From Gottfriedia acidiceleris (lineage in GTDB: Bacteria; Bacillota; Bacilli; Bacillales; Bacillaceae_G), in the NCBI RefSeq assembly GCF_004138285.1, contig NZ_SCFN01000010.1, positions 124,001 to 188,000 of the forward strand: a stretch of 64,000 nucleotides of DNA, given 5' to 3'. The notes beneath the pieces are model-generated. The model was not told the DNA's origin and ran no database searches. It worked only from the letters and a program-made list of their open reading frames with translations. Shown here piece after piece: positions 9,156 through 18,260 of the stretch. Every line of letters begins with the position of its first letter. The first letter of the stretch is position 1. The position numbers and the translations under genes are program-made.

Positions 9156-9452
9156 ATGAGAGAAATTACAGCAGAAAAACTTGAAGATCTATTAAAGAAT
9201 GGAAATACCGTTAATATAATTGATGTTCGCGAAGTTGATGAAGTAGCAAACGGAATGATCCCAGGTGCGACACATATTCCACTTGGTTTAATCGAATTTC
9301 GCATGGCTGATCTAGATAAAAATAATGAATACATCGTTGTATGTCATGCTGGTGGCAGAAGTAGCCGAGCAGTACAGTTTTTAGAAAGTCATGGATTTAA
9401 TGTCGTGAATATGACTGGCGGTATGCTTGCTTGGACAGGAGAAATTGAATAA
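9156..9452 (+). CDS. cytosolic single-domain rhodanese
   Basis: Sulfurtransferase of 98 residues without a membrane helix. It shows IIDVREVDEVANGMIPGA and the active-site loop CHAGGRSS, then NMTGGMLAW. It begins 16 bases after the previous rhodanese, with AAAGGAG upstream, and is followed by a terminator, so it closes the CstR-controlled operon. Having a membrane-bound and a soluble form side by side suggests handling of sulfane sulfur at two places in the cell, which is an inference. Confidence 0.9.
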   Translation: MREITAEKLEDLLKNGNTVNIIDVREVDEVANGMIPGATHIPLGLIEFRMADLDKNNEYIVVCHAGGRSSRAVQFLESHGFNVVNMTGGMLAWTGEIE

Positions 9453-9464
9453 ACGATATGATCA

Positions 9465-9498
9465 AAATTGCTTATAAAAGAATATAAGCAATTTTTTT
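9465..9498 (+). terminator. terminator after the rhodanese operon
   Basis: 12-bp stem AAATTGCTTATA / TATAAGCAATTT followed by a run of T. Confidence 0.9.
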
Positions 9499-9580
9499 TA
9501 TATGTATTGAAAGAAAGTAACATACTCAGGGTTATTAGTTGGAGAAAACGCAAAAAGATGAAAGTACGTATGCATAAAGG

Positions 9581-9629
9581 GTTCATGAGTAAGTAAAAAA
9601 CCAAAAAATAAAATAAACTTCTCATAAAT
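9581..9629. repeat. dispersed intergenic repeat, copy 1 (GTTCATGAGTAAG...CTCATAAAT)
   Basis: A 49-base element starting GTTCATGAGTAAG and ending CTTCTCATAAAT. Its ends are imperfect inverted repeats. A closely similar element lies at 27377-27427, in another intergenic gap. A degenerate related unit may lie just upstream (9527-9580). It is noncoding and AT-rich. Confidence 0.65.
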
Positions 9630-9679
9630 GATTCTTTCGTAAACTTTCTATTAAAATGCACAATAAATCGGACTAGCTA

Positions 9680-9709
9680 TTGACATAAAAAACAGAATAT
9701 TCTTATAAT
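9680..9709 (+). promoter_or_regulatory. sigma-A promoter of the N-demethylase-like operon
   Basis: TTGACA (9680-9685), 18-base spacer, TATAAT (9704-9709), both hexamers at consensus. The leader to the first gene is about 100 nt; I see no clear operator in it. Confidence 0.7.
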
Positions 9710-9818
9710 TAATTAAAATCTAATGTAGAAAAAACACAGAAGTTATTAGTATACTTATCTTTGTCTAGTTTAACTAATTTGAACGATTTACTTTTAATCT
9801 ACTATAAAGGGTGTTCAG

Positions 9819-10769
9819 ATGAATCAAGTTAATGAATTAGAAAGCTTTCCGTATCCGTTTAAAGAGGACATTTATCGTTACTCTAATAATTCTATTCTAT
9901 TAGATCCACCTGTAAGCATCGAGATTACTCCAAAATATGAGAATGAAATAAAATTAAAAAGAAGTTTGCTACACAATTCACCTAGCCATTGTTATCAAGC
10001 ACTTCCTACTAGTTTTGAAGGGCAATGGGAAATTGTAGAATTAGTTTTAGATCATTTAATAAGGTATTATCCAAACTATTTTGAAGTTCATAAGGGTCAT
10101 GAATATTGGACTATTTATAATAAGCTTCTGATGGAGGAGGAACAATTTAGCTTTGGGGATCGAACTTCTGTTTTAGGAAAGCCTTTGAATTTCATAGGTA
10201 GACATGTACAAGAAGATTTAATTTATATGAGTCAACGAGATGGCGATTTATTTTTAGATGCTGGACATCTCTGTTTTCCTTCTAATTGGTCACTTTCTTT
10301 TAAATTAGGAATGAGATTTAAAGAGATTCATCAGCCGATCCCTATGTTTAGTGAAAAATCATTGGATGATCGAATTCTTCGTTTCTTAAAAAATATTGAA
10401 CAAGGTGCACCGTGGACTCGTAAAAATTGGTCACTAATGGCAGGGAAAAGACTAGATACTTCATTAGAAACATACGATCAATGGGGTAAAGATAGACAAA
10501 AAGTTACAACTGATAATGTTGGGAAATTTGTTCACTTACGCGTTGAAGTTCAAAAGTTATTTAGGTTGGCTGCTAGTAATGGGCTCCTATTTACGATTCA
10601 TACTCACTTATTACCACTAGAGCAATTAGCCTTCAATAAGGAATGGTTAGAGCAATTTTATAAAATTCTATGTGAATTGCCGGATTTCATTTTAGATTAT
10701 AAAGGAATCTCTTCATATAAAAAAGAAGTAATAACATACTTAAAAAATAAACTTGATGAAGTTGGGTAG
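9819..10769 (+). CDS. heme-dependent oxidative N-demethylase-like protein (DUF3445)
   Basis: A 316-residue protein that I assign to the DUF3445 / heme-dependent oxidative N-demethylase alpha-subunit family from phrases such as WEIVELVLDHLIRYYP, GRHVQEDLIYM, LDAGHLCFPSNWSLSFKLG and VHLRVEVQKLFRL. In the best-known systems this type of subunit oxidises dimethylamine to methylamine and formaldehyde using electrons from a flavin/iron-sulfur reductase. GGGTGTT precedes the ATG. The next gene follows after 6 bases, and the third encodes a fitting reductase, so the set reads as one enzyme system. The substrate is inferred from family and context only. Confidence 0.78.
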   Translation: MNQVNELESFPYPFKEDIYRYSNNSILLDPPVSIEITPKYENEIKLKRSLLHNSPSHCYQALPTSFEGQWEIVELVLDHLIRYYPNYFEVHKGHEYWTIYNKLLMEEEQFSFGDRTSVLGKPLNFIGRHVQEDLIYMSQRDGDLFLDAGHLCFPSNWSLSFKLGMRFKEIHQPIPMFSEKSLDDRILRFLKNIEQGAPWTRKNWSLMAGKRLDTSLETYDQWGKDRQKVTTDNVGKFVHLRVEVQKLFRLAASNGLLFTIHTHLLPLEQLAFNKEWLEQFYKILCELPDFILDYKGISSYKKEVITYLKNKLDEVG

Positions 10770-10775
10770 AATGCG

Positions 10776-11264
10776 ATGAATAATTTAATAGTTGAAGAAG
10801 CTAGTTTTATAGATGGAAAAAGAAAATATTTAATCTGTTCGAATCATAGAGGGAGGCCGTTAATCCAGCCAATTTTAGAAAAGTTACTTGAGAAGAATTA
10901 TTCTTTTGATTTTGTCTTCATCGGATTTGATTCAAGTCCAGAACAATTGCAAAATAATATCAAAACTTGGTTACAAAGTCAGAAAATGGGTAGCTATTTA
11001 TATATAGCACTAAGTAAAGAAGAGCTTAAAAATTTACGGCCAATTATAGAAGATGTTGGATTTTTTGAAGATGAAGTACAATATGTTGGTTATGGTGAAC
11101 TGAACTCGAAGGTTTTTTGTTGTCGTTGTCATAGTTTAACTGAATTAAAAAATTTAGAAATTGGTAAAGAAATTCAGTGTCAAAACTGTCATTTATTACT
11201 TTCAGTTTCTGATCATTATTCGGTCCATTATGACGCATATTTAGGAAACATCGCTAAATTGTAG
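10776..11264 (+). CDS. DmmA-like subunit with a C-terminal zinc-ribbon-type Cys cluster
   Basis: 162 residues. The N-terminal two thirds show an alpha/beta pattern; the C-terminal part carries CCRC (residues 115-118) and CQNC (135-138), a probable metal-binding ribbon. I assign it to the dimethylamine monooxygenase DmmA-type family because of the Cys pattern, the ending SVSDHYSVHYDAYLGN and the neighbours. It starts 6 bases after the DUF3445 gene and ends at the frame of the reductase. Its exact role in the complex is not established. Confidence 0.68.
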   Translation: MNNLIVEEASFIDGKRKYLICSNHRGRPLIQPILEKLLEKNYSFDFVFIGFDSSPEQLQNNIKTWLQSQKMGSYLYIALSKEELKNLRPIIEDVGFFEDEVQYVGYGELNSKVFCCRCHSLTELKNLEIGKEIQCQNCHLLLSVSDHYSVHYDAYLGNIAKL

Positions 11265-11279
11265 ATGGGAGTGAATGTA

Positions 11280-12239
11280 TTGATTGAGAATACGATACTA
11301 GTTCGTGTTAATGAAATAAAGCAAATAACACAACAGGTTAAAGAATTTAGTTTTATTCCAATTGACGAATTTAATCTTCCAACTTTTAGTGGAGGTTCTC
11401 ATATTAATACATATGTTGCTGCAGAAAATGAGATTATTTGCAGACCTTATTCTTTAGTTCATCATTCACTTATTGATAACACTTATAAAATTGCCATTCA
11501 TTTAAGTTCGGAATCAAAGGGCGGTTCAAAATATTGGCATGAACAAATTAAAGTAGGTGATCGACTACGGATTAGCTATCCAAAAAATCATTTTCCATTA
11601 AGTTCAAGAGCGAAACATCATGTGTTTTATGCAGCGGGAATTGGCATAACGCCATTTTTATCGATGATGAAAGAATTAAAAAGTAAAAATAAGTCTTTTG
11701 AACTACACTATACTTCGGCAACAAAGTCAAGTAGTGCATTTCATGACTTTTTAAATGAATATTATAAAGAAGAAACTACTTTTTACTTTACGAAAGAGCT
11801 TAATTCTAGTCGAATAAAAGTTGAAACGCTTTTAGACCATTCAATCGGAACTCATGTATATTTTTGTGGTCCTAATCGGTTTATTTCTCAATTTAATGAA
11901 TCAGCTTATGCATTTGGCTATCCGAAATCAAGTGTCCATATTGAGGTTTTTACACCACAATTATTGGCTAACTCTAGACCTTTTGAGGTAAGACTGGCGA
12001 ATGGTACTACAAAACAAGTTCCCGTTGATAAAACTTTACTAGATGTTTTACTCGATGAGGGCTTAAAAGTACCATATTCCTGTAGAGTTGGTAGGTGTGG
12101 GACATGCGAAGTAAATGTAATCGATGGCCAAATTGAGCATCACGACTTTTTATTGGATGAGGATCAAAGAAAAAGCAATAAAATGATTTTAACCTGTGTC
12201 TCTAGGGCAAAATCAAATCAAATAATCCTTGAAATATAA
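11280..12239 (+). CDS. PDR/VanB-type flavin and [2Fe-2S] reductase
   Basis: Single-chain electron-transfer reductase, about 319 residues, that passes electrons from NAD(P)H through flavin to a plant-type ferredoxin domain. The flavin motif is RPYSLVHH, the nucleotide-binding start is FYAAGIGITPFLSMM, then YFCGPNRF. The C-terminal [2Fe-2S] site is CRVGRCGTC with a fourth Cys in ILTCVSRA. This domain order matches phthalate dioxygenase reductase and the reductase of dimethylamine monooxygenase. TTG at 11280 is preferred because GGGAGTGA lies six bases before it; ATG at 11265 is the alternative. It should supply electrons to the DUF3445 protein. Confidence 0.88.
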   Translation: MIENTILVRVNEIKQITQQVKEFSFIPIDEFNLPTFSGGSHINTYVAAENEIICRPYSLVHHSLIDNTYKIAIHLSSESKGGSKYWHEQIKVGDRLRISYPKNHFPLSSRAKHHVFYAAGIGITPFLSMMKELKSKNKSFELHYTSATKSSSAFHDFLNEYYKEETTFYFTKELNSSRIKVETLLDHSIGTHVYFCGPNRFISQFNESAYAFGYPKSSVHIEVFTPQLLANSRPFEVRLANGTTKQVPVDKTLLDVLLDEGLKVPYSCRVGRCGTCEVNVIDGQIEHHDFLLDEDQRKSNKMILTCVSRAKSNQIILEI

Positions 12240-12247
12240 ATTTTAAT

Positions 12248-12290
12248 AAAACAGCTAGACTACCCATTTAATTGGTAGACTAGCTGTTTT
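12248..12290 (+). terminator. terminator after the N-demethylase-like operon
   Basis: 11-bp stem AAAACAGCTAG / CTAGCTGTTTT, extended inward by CTACC/GGTAG, then ATTTTTATG. Confidence 0.88.
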
Positions 12291-12385
12291 ATTTTTATGC
12301 TTTTTTTAAAAAAATTATTATCAAAATATATTTATAAATAAGAGGATTTAAAAAATACGTAATTTTCATAATTTTAGAGGATTTT

Positions 12386-12399
12386 TGAAAGCGTTTGTC
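12386..12399. promoter_or_regulatory. partial cre-like site upstream of mutA
   Basis: TGAAAGCGTTTGTC matches the first eleven positions of the CcpA box but the right end is poor (three mismatches). It lies about 135 bp upstream of mutA. Weak candidate. Confidence 0.25.
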
Positions 12400-12534
12400 G
12401 AAATTTTAATTATTCTTTGCATTTATATTCTTAATGAAAAGAAAAATCGACTTTATTACATAGATAAATTCGATGATCTAATTTATTTTTACATCTTATT
12501 AAATTAAGAGACAAAGAAAGGAGTGGCTTTATAC

Positions 12535-14634
12535 ATGTCAGAAAATACAAAAACTTCGAACCATAACTTGGAAGAGAATTTATTTGCTGAATTTCCAAAG
12601 CCTACTGTACAAGAGTGGAGAGATGTTGTTGAAAAATCCTTAAAAGGAGCCACTATTGAGGAAAAGCTTGTAACAAAAACATATGAAGAAATAATTTTGA
12701 AGCCGATGTATGGCAAAGAAGATATCGCTAACTATCCTTATTTAAATGCACAACCAGGAGTATTTCCATTCGTTAGAGGAACAAGTGAACAAGGCTATCT
12801 AGAAAAGTCATGGGAAATTAGTCAGGAATTAGATTGCTCTTCGCCAGTGAAGTTCAACCGTGTTGCAAAACATGATTTAGACAAAGGTCAAACGATGTTA
12901 AAGATTCAACTTAACGAATCTTTAGAAACAAATAGTACAAATAATAATTTAAATAAAGGGTTAATCTTAAAATCTATTCATGATTTTAGAATAGCCTTTC
13001 AAAATATAAATTTAGAGGAAGTTCCTTTATATATTGAAACAGTTAACGGCGGGCAAGCGTTTTTTGGTTCATTTATCGCATATTTGCAACAACAAAATTA
13101 CGATTTTAATAAAATAAATGGCTTTATTGGAATGGATCCGATCAGTAATTTAGTGAAAGAAGGGACACTTCCGTATTCTCTTGAAAATGCTTACAAAATG
13201 ATGGCTGAGATCACAAGATGGTCGGTTAATCATACAGCAAATTTAAGAAATATTTTAGTGCAGTCACATCCTTATCACGATGCTGGAGGAAACGCAGTGC
13301 AAGAATTAGCATTTGCTATTTCAACTGGTTTAGAGTATCTACGTGAAATGGATAACCAACAAATTCCGCTTGATGATGCAGCGACGAAAATACTTTTCTC
13401 GTTTTCTATTGGATCGAACTTCTTTATGGAAATCGCAAAATTAAGAGCAGCTAGAATGATTTGGGCAAGAATTATGAAAGAATTAGGTGGTAATGAAGCT
13501 TCACAAAAAATGAACATTCATTCTCGTACATCTGCATGGACGAAAACGATTTATGATCCTTATGTAAATATACTTAGAGGAACTGTTGAAGCTTTTGCAG
13601 GTGTAATTGGAGGATCTGACTCACTTCATGTTTCCCCATTCGATGAATCAATTAAATCATCTGATGAGTTTTCTAGACGTATTGCGAGAAATACACATTT
13701 AATTCTTGAAAAAGAATCAAATTTATCGAAAGTCGCTGATCCAGCTGGTGGTTCTTGGTATATTGAATCACTTACTTACTCCTTGGCTGAAAAGGCATGG
13801 GAACTATTCCAAAAGATTGAAGAAAAAGGTGGAATGGTTAAGGCCATACAAGAAGGTTTCCCTCAAGCACTAGTTAAACAGGTTGCAGAAGAAAAATCGA
13901 GCAACATAAAAAATAGAAAAGATAAATTTATTGGGACTAATATTTATCCAAATCTTAATGAAACCGGGCTAGAGAAAAAAGAATTGGATTGTAAAGAAGT
14001 TGAAGGGAATAAAGAAAACTTCGAGGACAGTTCAGAACATTTCGTATTACAAAGTGGTTGTTCAATTGAAGATATTATTGATGCAGCAAATAATGGTGCA
14101 TCAATAATGAACATTTTAAATGCAATGAATTTAGTAGACTCAGAACTTCCTAGAGTTAATCAATTAAATATACATCGTGGTGCAAAACCCTATGAATCAT
14201 TACGTCAAAATTCTCAAAGCTATAAAAATAGTACAGGTGAATTTCCAACTGTATTTGTAGCAAATTTTGGACAAGTTGGAGCATATAAACCTCGAACTGA
14301 CTTTGTTACTGATTTCTTTGAAGTTGGAGGATTTAAGGTGCTACAAAATAAAGGCTTTGCATCCATTGATGAAATAATCGATTCATTTAAAAATACAGAA
14401 TCGACTATTGTTGTCATTTGTTCAACTGATGATCAATATTCAGAAATTGTACCTTCTATAACAAATCAGATTAAGAAAATTAATCCGAATGCAAAAGTAC
14501 TTTTAGCAGGAAAGCCGTCAATAGATGATATGAATTTATACAAAGAAGTTGGAATTGATGATTTTATTCATATCAATGTAAATAATTTCGAGAAGTTACA
14601 AAATCTTCAAAAGGATGGAGGGATTACGAAATGA
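12535..14634 (+). CDS. mutA: methylmalonyl-CoA mutase, small subunit
   Basis: Noncatalytic beta subunit of the adenosylcobalamin-dependent mutase that interconverts methylmalonyl-CoA and succinyl-CoA. About 699 residues from ATG at 12535 (AAAGGAG 11 bases upstream; the GTG at 12523 overlaps the ribosome site and is less likely). It has the mutase TIM-barrel phrases [52 protein letters not shown] and [10 protein letters not shown]. The C-terminal cobalamin-like domain lacks the DxHxxG motif, as usual for this subunit. It overlaps mutB by four bases (ATGA), implying coupled translation. Confidence 0.93.
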   Translation: MSENTKTSNHNLEENLFAEFPKPTVQEWRDVVEKSLKGATIEEKLVTKTYEEIILKPMYGKEDIANYPYLNAQPGVFPFVRGTSEQGYLEKSWEISQELDCSSPVKFNRVAKHDLDKGQTMLKIQLNESLETNSTNNNLNKGLILKSIHDFRIAFQNINLEEVPLYIETVNGGQAFFGSFIAYLQQQNYDFNKINGFIGMDPISNLVKEGTLPYSLENAYKMMAEITRWSVNHTANLRNILVQSHPYHDAGGNAVQELAFAISTGLEYLREMDNQQIPLDDAATKILFSFSIGSNFFMEIAKLRAARMIWARIMKELGGNEASQKMNIHSRTSAWTKTIYDPYVNILRGTVEAFAGVIGGSDSLHVSPFDESIKSSDEFSRRIARNTHLILEKESNLSKVADPAGGSWYIESLTYSLAEKAWELFQKIEEKGGMVKAIQEGFPQALVKQVAEEKSSNIKNRKDKFIGTNIYPNLNETGLEKKELDCKEVEGNKENFEDSSEHFVLQSGCSIEDIIDAANNGASIMNILNAMNLVDSELPRVNQLNIHRGAKPYESLRQNSQSYKNSTGEFPTVFVANFGQVGAYKPRTDFVTDFFEVGGFKVLQNKGFASIDEIIDSFKNTESTIVVICSTDDQYSEIVPSITNQIKKINPNAKVLLAGKPSIDDMNLYKEVGIDDFIHINVNNFEKLQNLQKDGGITK

Positions 14635-16796
14635 ACAAACTAACAGACTTTACAAAGATGCCATTTAATACAACATTTTCAGCACCAAATATAGCACCTC
14701 CTAAACAGATGCAAGTAAATCATGATGATTGGAAAACTTTAGAACAAATAGATGTAAAGCCATTATATGATTCAACTGATCTTAATCAGATGGAACACTT
14801 AGGTTACGTTTCTGGAATTGCTCCGTTTTTACGTGGACCATACCCTGCGATGTATATAAACAAACCTTGGACAATTCGTCAATACGCCGGCTTTTCAACT
14901 GCAGAAGAGAGTAATGCATTTTATCGAAGAAATTTAGCTGCTGGTCAAAAAGGTTTATCTATCGCTTTTGATTTAGCGACACATCGTGGATATGATTCAG
15001 ATCATCCTCGTGTTGAAGGGGATGTTGGAAAAGCAGGGGTTGCAATCGATTCAATTCTTGATATGAAAATTTTATTTGATGGTATTCCTTTAGATAAAAT
15101 GTCAGTTTCAATGACAATGAATGGTGCAGTACTTCCCGTTTTAGCATTTTATATTGTTGCTGCTGAGGAACAAGGGGTACATCAATCACAGCTTACAGGA
15201 ACGATTCAAAACGATATTTTGAAAGAATATATGGTGAGAAATACTTATATTTACCCACCTGAAGCATCAATGCGTATTATTGCTGATATTTTTTCTTATA
15301 CTTCACAACATATGCCTAAATTCAACAGCATCAGTATATCTGGTTACCATATGCAAGAAGCAGGGGCAACTGCAGATATTGAATTAGGCTATACTTTGGC
15401 AAATGGATTGGAATATGTTCGAACAGGTTTAAAAGCTGGAATAGACATTGATTCGTTTGCTCCTCGCTTATCATTTTTCTGGGGAATCGGAATGAACTAT
15501 TTCATGGAAATCGCAAAAATGAGAGCAGCACGTTTACTTTGGGCTAAATTGATAAAATCATTTGATCCAAAAAAAGAAAAATCAATGGCGCTAAGAACGC
15601 ATTCACAAACATCTGGTTGGAGTTTAACAGAGCAAGATCCATTCAATAATGTGACTCGTACTTGTATTGAAGCGATGGCTGCTGTATTAGGACATACTCA
15701 ATCACTTCATACGAATGCTTTAGATGAAGCAATTGCATTACCAACGGATTTCTCTGCTCGTATTGCCCGTAATACGCAGCTTTATTTACAAGAAGAAACA
15801 GGAATTTGTAATGTAGTGGACCCTTGGGGAGGTTCATATTACGTTGAATCTTTAACAAATGAATTAGTTCAAAAAGCATGGGCACATATTCAAGAGGTTG
15901 AATCATTAGGTGGTATGGCAAAAGCGATTGAAACTGGTTTACCAAAGATGAGAATCGAAGAAGCCGCAGCAAGACGTCAAGCACACATTGATTCAGGTAA
16001 AGAAACAATTATTGGCGTTAATAAATATCGCCTTGAAAAAGAAGATCCATTAGATGTTTTAGAAGTCGACAATACTGCAGTTCGACAAGCACAAATTATG
16101 AGATTACAAGAGCTTCGAGCATCTAGAGATGAAGCTAAAGTTCAGGCAGCATTAGCAGCAATTACTGAGGCAGCGGAGTCTGGGGAAGGTAATTTGTTAG
16201 CGCTTGCAATTGAGGCTGCAAGAGCTCGTGCAACATTAGGTGAAATTTCGGATGCTTATGAAAAAGTAGTAGGTAGACATAAAGCTGTTATTCGTTCGAT
16301 TATGGGCGTTTACAGTGCCGAATACGGTGAAAAAGATGAAATAGAGATTGTACGTAAAATGGCTGATGATTTTGAAGAGAAAGAAGGTCGTCGTCCTCGA
16401 ATTATGATCGCTAAACTAGGACAAGACGGTCATGATCGTGGAGCGAAAGTAATCGCAACAGCATTTGCTGATTTAGGCTTTGATGTAGATATCGGTCCTT
16501 TATTCCAAACGCCAGCGGAAACGGCACTTCAAGCAGTTGAAAATGATGTTCACGTTATCGGGATGAGCTCTTTAGCAGGAGGGCATAAAACGCTACTTCC
16601 ACAATTAATGGAAGAGTTAAAAAAACTAGATCGACAGGACATTGTTCTTGTTGCTGGAGGGGTAATACCAGCAGGGGACTATGAGTTTTTATTGAAGAAT
16701 GGAGCTGCAGCAATCTTCGGACCAGGTACTGTTATCCCAGTTGCGGCACAAAAGGTTATTGAAGAAATTAATCGCCGACTTGAGGATTCGATTTAA
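14631..16796 (+). CDS. mutB: methylmalonyl-CoA mutase, large (catalytic) subunit
   Basis: Catalytic alpha subunit, 721 residues. The barrel shows [46 protein letters not shown] and [18 protein letters not shown], the standard substrate-channel segments. The C-terminal B12-binding domain has [14 protein letters not shown] (around residue 606) with the base-off His ligand, then GMSSLAGGH and VAGGVIP. The sequence [13 protein letters not shown] follows the family. It connects propionyl-CoA or branched-chain breakdown to succinyl-CoA and the TCA cycle. The next gene, meaB, follows its stop codon directly. Confidence 0.96.
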   Translation: MNKLTDFTKMPFNTTFSAPNIAPPKQMQVNHDDWKTLEQIDVKPLYDSTDLNQMEHLGYVSGIAPFLRGPYPAMYINKPWTIRQYAGFSTAEESNAFYRRNLAAGQKGLSIAFDLATHRGYDSDHPRVEGDVGKAGVAIDSILDMKILFDGIPLDKMSVSMTMNGAVLPVLAFYIVAAEEQGVHQSQLTGTIQNDILKEYMVRNTYIYPPEASMRIIADIFSYTSQHMPKFNSISISGYHMQEAGATADIELGYTLANGLEYVRTGLKAGIDIDSFAPRLSFFWGIGMNYFMEIAKMRAARLLWAKLIKSFDPKKEKSMALRTHSQTSGWSLTEQDPFNNVTRTCIEAMAAVLGHTQSLHTNALDEAIALPTDFSARIARNTQLYLQEETGICNVVDPWGGSYYVESLTNELVQKAWAHIQEVESLGGMAKAIETGLPKMRIEEAAARRQAHIDSGKETIIGVNKYRLEKEDPLDVLEVDNTAVRQAQIMRLQELRASRDEAKVQAALAAITEAAESGEGNLLALAIEAARARATLGEISDAYEKVVGRHKAVIRSIMGVYSAEYGEKDEIEIVRKMADDFEEKEGRRPRIMIAKLGQDGHDRGAKVIATAFADLGFDVDIGPLFQTPAETALQAVENDVHVIGMSSLAGGHKTLLPQLMEELKKLDRQDIVLVAGGVIPAGDYEFLLKNGAAAIFGPGTVIPVAAQKVIEEINRRLEDSI

Positions 16797-17816
16797 ATGG
16801 ATCACGAAAACAAAAGAAAGAAAAAGCTTTCAGAAGACGACTATGTAAATGGAGTACTTGAAGGCAATCGAACTATTTTAGCCCAAACAATTACCCTTAT
16901 AGAAAGTAATTCGTCAGCACATATGAATTCTGCACAAAATGTGTTGACGAGGTTACTTCCTCATTCAGGTCGTTCGATCCGGATTGGAATAACTGGGGTT
17001 CCAGGAGCCGGTAAAAGTAGTTTAATAGAAAGCTTTGGAACATATTTGTGTGAACAAGGACATAAAGTAGCCGTTTTAACAATCGATCCAAGTAGCACAA
17101 TTACAAAAGGTAGTATTTTAGGAGACAAAACAAGAATGGATTCACTTTCAAAGAATCCTAATGCATTTATAAGGCCTTCAGCATCAGGTGGTTCTCTTGG
17201 TGGGATTGCACGTAAAACACGAGAATCTATGCTAGTTTGCGAAGCAGCAGGCTATGACGTAATTTTAATCGAAACTGTCGGTGTGGGACAAAGTGAAGTA
17301 CAAGTTCGTTCAATGGTAGATTTTTTTCTATTAGTCATGCTAACTGGAGCAGGAGATGAGCTACAAGGAATTAAAAAAGGCATCATGGAACTTGCAGATT
17401 CAATTGTTATCAATAAAGCCGATGGACAAAACAAATTAAAAGCCAATGCGGCTAAGGCTGAATTTAATCGAATACTTCACTTATTACAGCCTTCAACTCC
17501 CGGTTGGTCTAGTAAAGCATATACAGCTTCCGCGTTACTTGGTGAAGGTATTGAAGAAATATGGAGTGAAATTAATGCTTTTAAAGATCTAACAATTGAG
17601 TCTGGCTATTTTTCTTTGCGCCGTCAAAAACAAATGATTGATTGGATGTACAACATGGTTTTTGAACAGTTGAAACTAAGTTTTATGAATCATGAATGTG
17701 TGAAACTAAATTTAAAAACGATTGAAAGCTCAATTGTAAATGGAGAATTAACAGCAACTTCAGCTGCAAACTATTTATTATCCATTTTTGAAGGTAATAG
17801 GAAGGAGACATTGTAA
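16797..17816 (+). CDS. meaB: methylmalonyl-CoA mutase chaperone GTPase
   Basis: G3E-family P-loop GTPase (339 residues) that guards cofactor loading and protects the mutase from inactivation. Walker A GVPGAGKSS (residues 64-72), DPSSTITKGSILGDKTRM, ETVGVGQSE for the switch region, and NKADG as the base-specificity motif. The ATG follows the mutB stop without a gap and uses a GAGGATT site inside mutB. The gene end overlaps mce by one base (TAATG). The order mutA-mutB-meaB is common where the mutase is used for propionate or branched-chain metabolism. Confidence 0.95.
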   Translation: MDHENKRKKKLSEDDYVNGVLEGNRTILAQTITLIESNSSAHMNSAQNVLTRLLPHSGRSIRIGITGVPGAGKSSLIESFGTYLCEQGHKVAVLTIDPSSTITKGSILGDKTRMDSLSKNPNAFIRPSASGGSLGGIARKTRESMLVCEAAGYDVILIETVGVGQSEVQVRSMVDFFLLVMLTGAGDELQGIKKGIMELADSIVINKADGQNKLKANAAKAEFNRILHLLQPSTPGWSSKAYTASALLGEGIEEIWSEINAFKDLTIESGYFSLRRQKQMIDWMYNMVFEQLKLSFMNHECVKLNLKTIESSIVNGELTATSAANYLLSIFEGNRKETL

Positions 17817-18256
17817 TGCATGAGACTAGTCCTAAAAAAATTAATCATATTGGAATTGCAGTAAGAGATTTAGAGACTTCTATTCAATTGTATACAAATG
17901 TACTTGGCTTAAAACTTAAAGGAATTGAAACAGTTGAAAGTGAAAAAGTACGAGTAGCATTTATCGAAATCGGTGAAGTGAAAATTGAGCTTTTAGAAGC
18001 AACTAGTCCAGAAAGCCCAATTGCAAAGTTTATTGAGAAAAAAGGCGAAGGAATTCACCATATTGCATTAGAAACAGAGAACTGTGAGAAACAGCTTGAA
18101 ATTGTGAAAGAACACGGAATTAAACTAATAAATGAAGTTCCAAAAAAGGGTGCGCACGATAGCCTAGTTGCTTTCCTTCATCCAAATTCAACGAATAAAG
18201 TATTGTTTGAGCTTTGCCAACCATCATCAAGTGTTTCCAGAAAGGAAGTTGAATAA
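17816..18256 (+). CDS. mce: methylmalonyl-CoA epimerase
   Basis: Vicinal-oxygen-chelate enzyme (146 residues) that interconverts (S)- and (R)-methylmalonyl-CoA, the step between the carboxylase and the mutase. Metal-site segments are NHIGIAVRDLE (residues 8-18), VKIELLEAT and GIHHIALETE, with GAHDSLVAFLHP near the end, so both VOC halves are present. It starts in the TAATG overlap with meaB; AGGAAGGAGA precedes. Its product feeds the mutase encoded three genes upstream. Confidence 0.94.
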   Translation: MHETSPKKINHIGIAVRDLETSIQLYTNVLGLKLKGIETVESEKVRVAFIEIGEVKIELLEATSPESPIAKFIEKKGEGIHHIALETENCEKQLEIVKEHGIKLINEVPKKGAHDSLVAFLHPNSTNKVLFELCQPSSSVSRKEVE

Positions 18257-18260
18257 AGTT

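Noticed and set aside
18168-18260. N-terminal extension of the carboxyltransferase
   Set aside because: It overlaps mce in another frame and has no family similarity; ATG at 18261 fits the family start.
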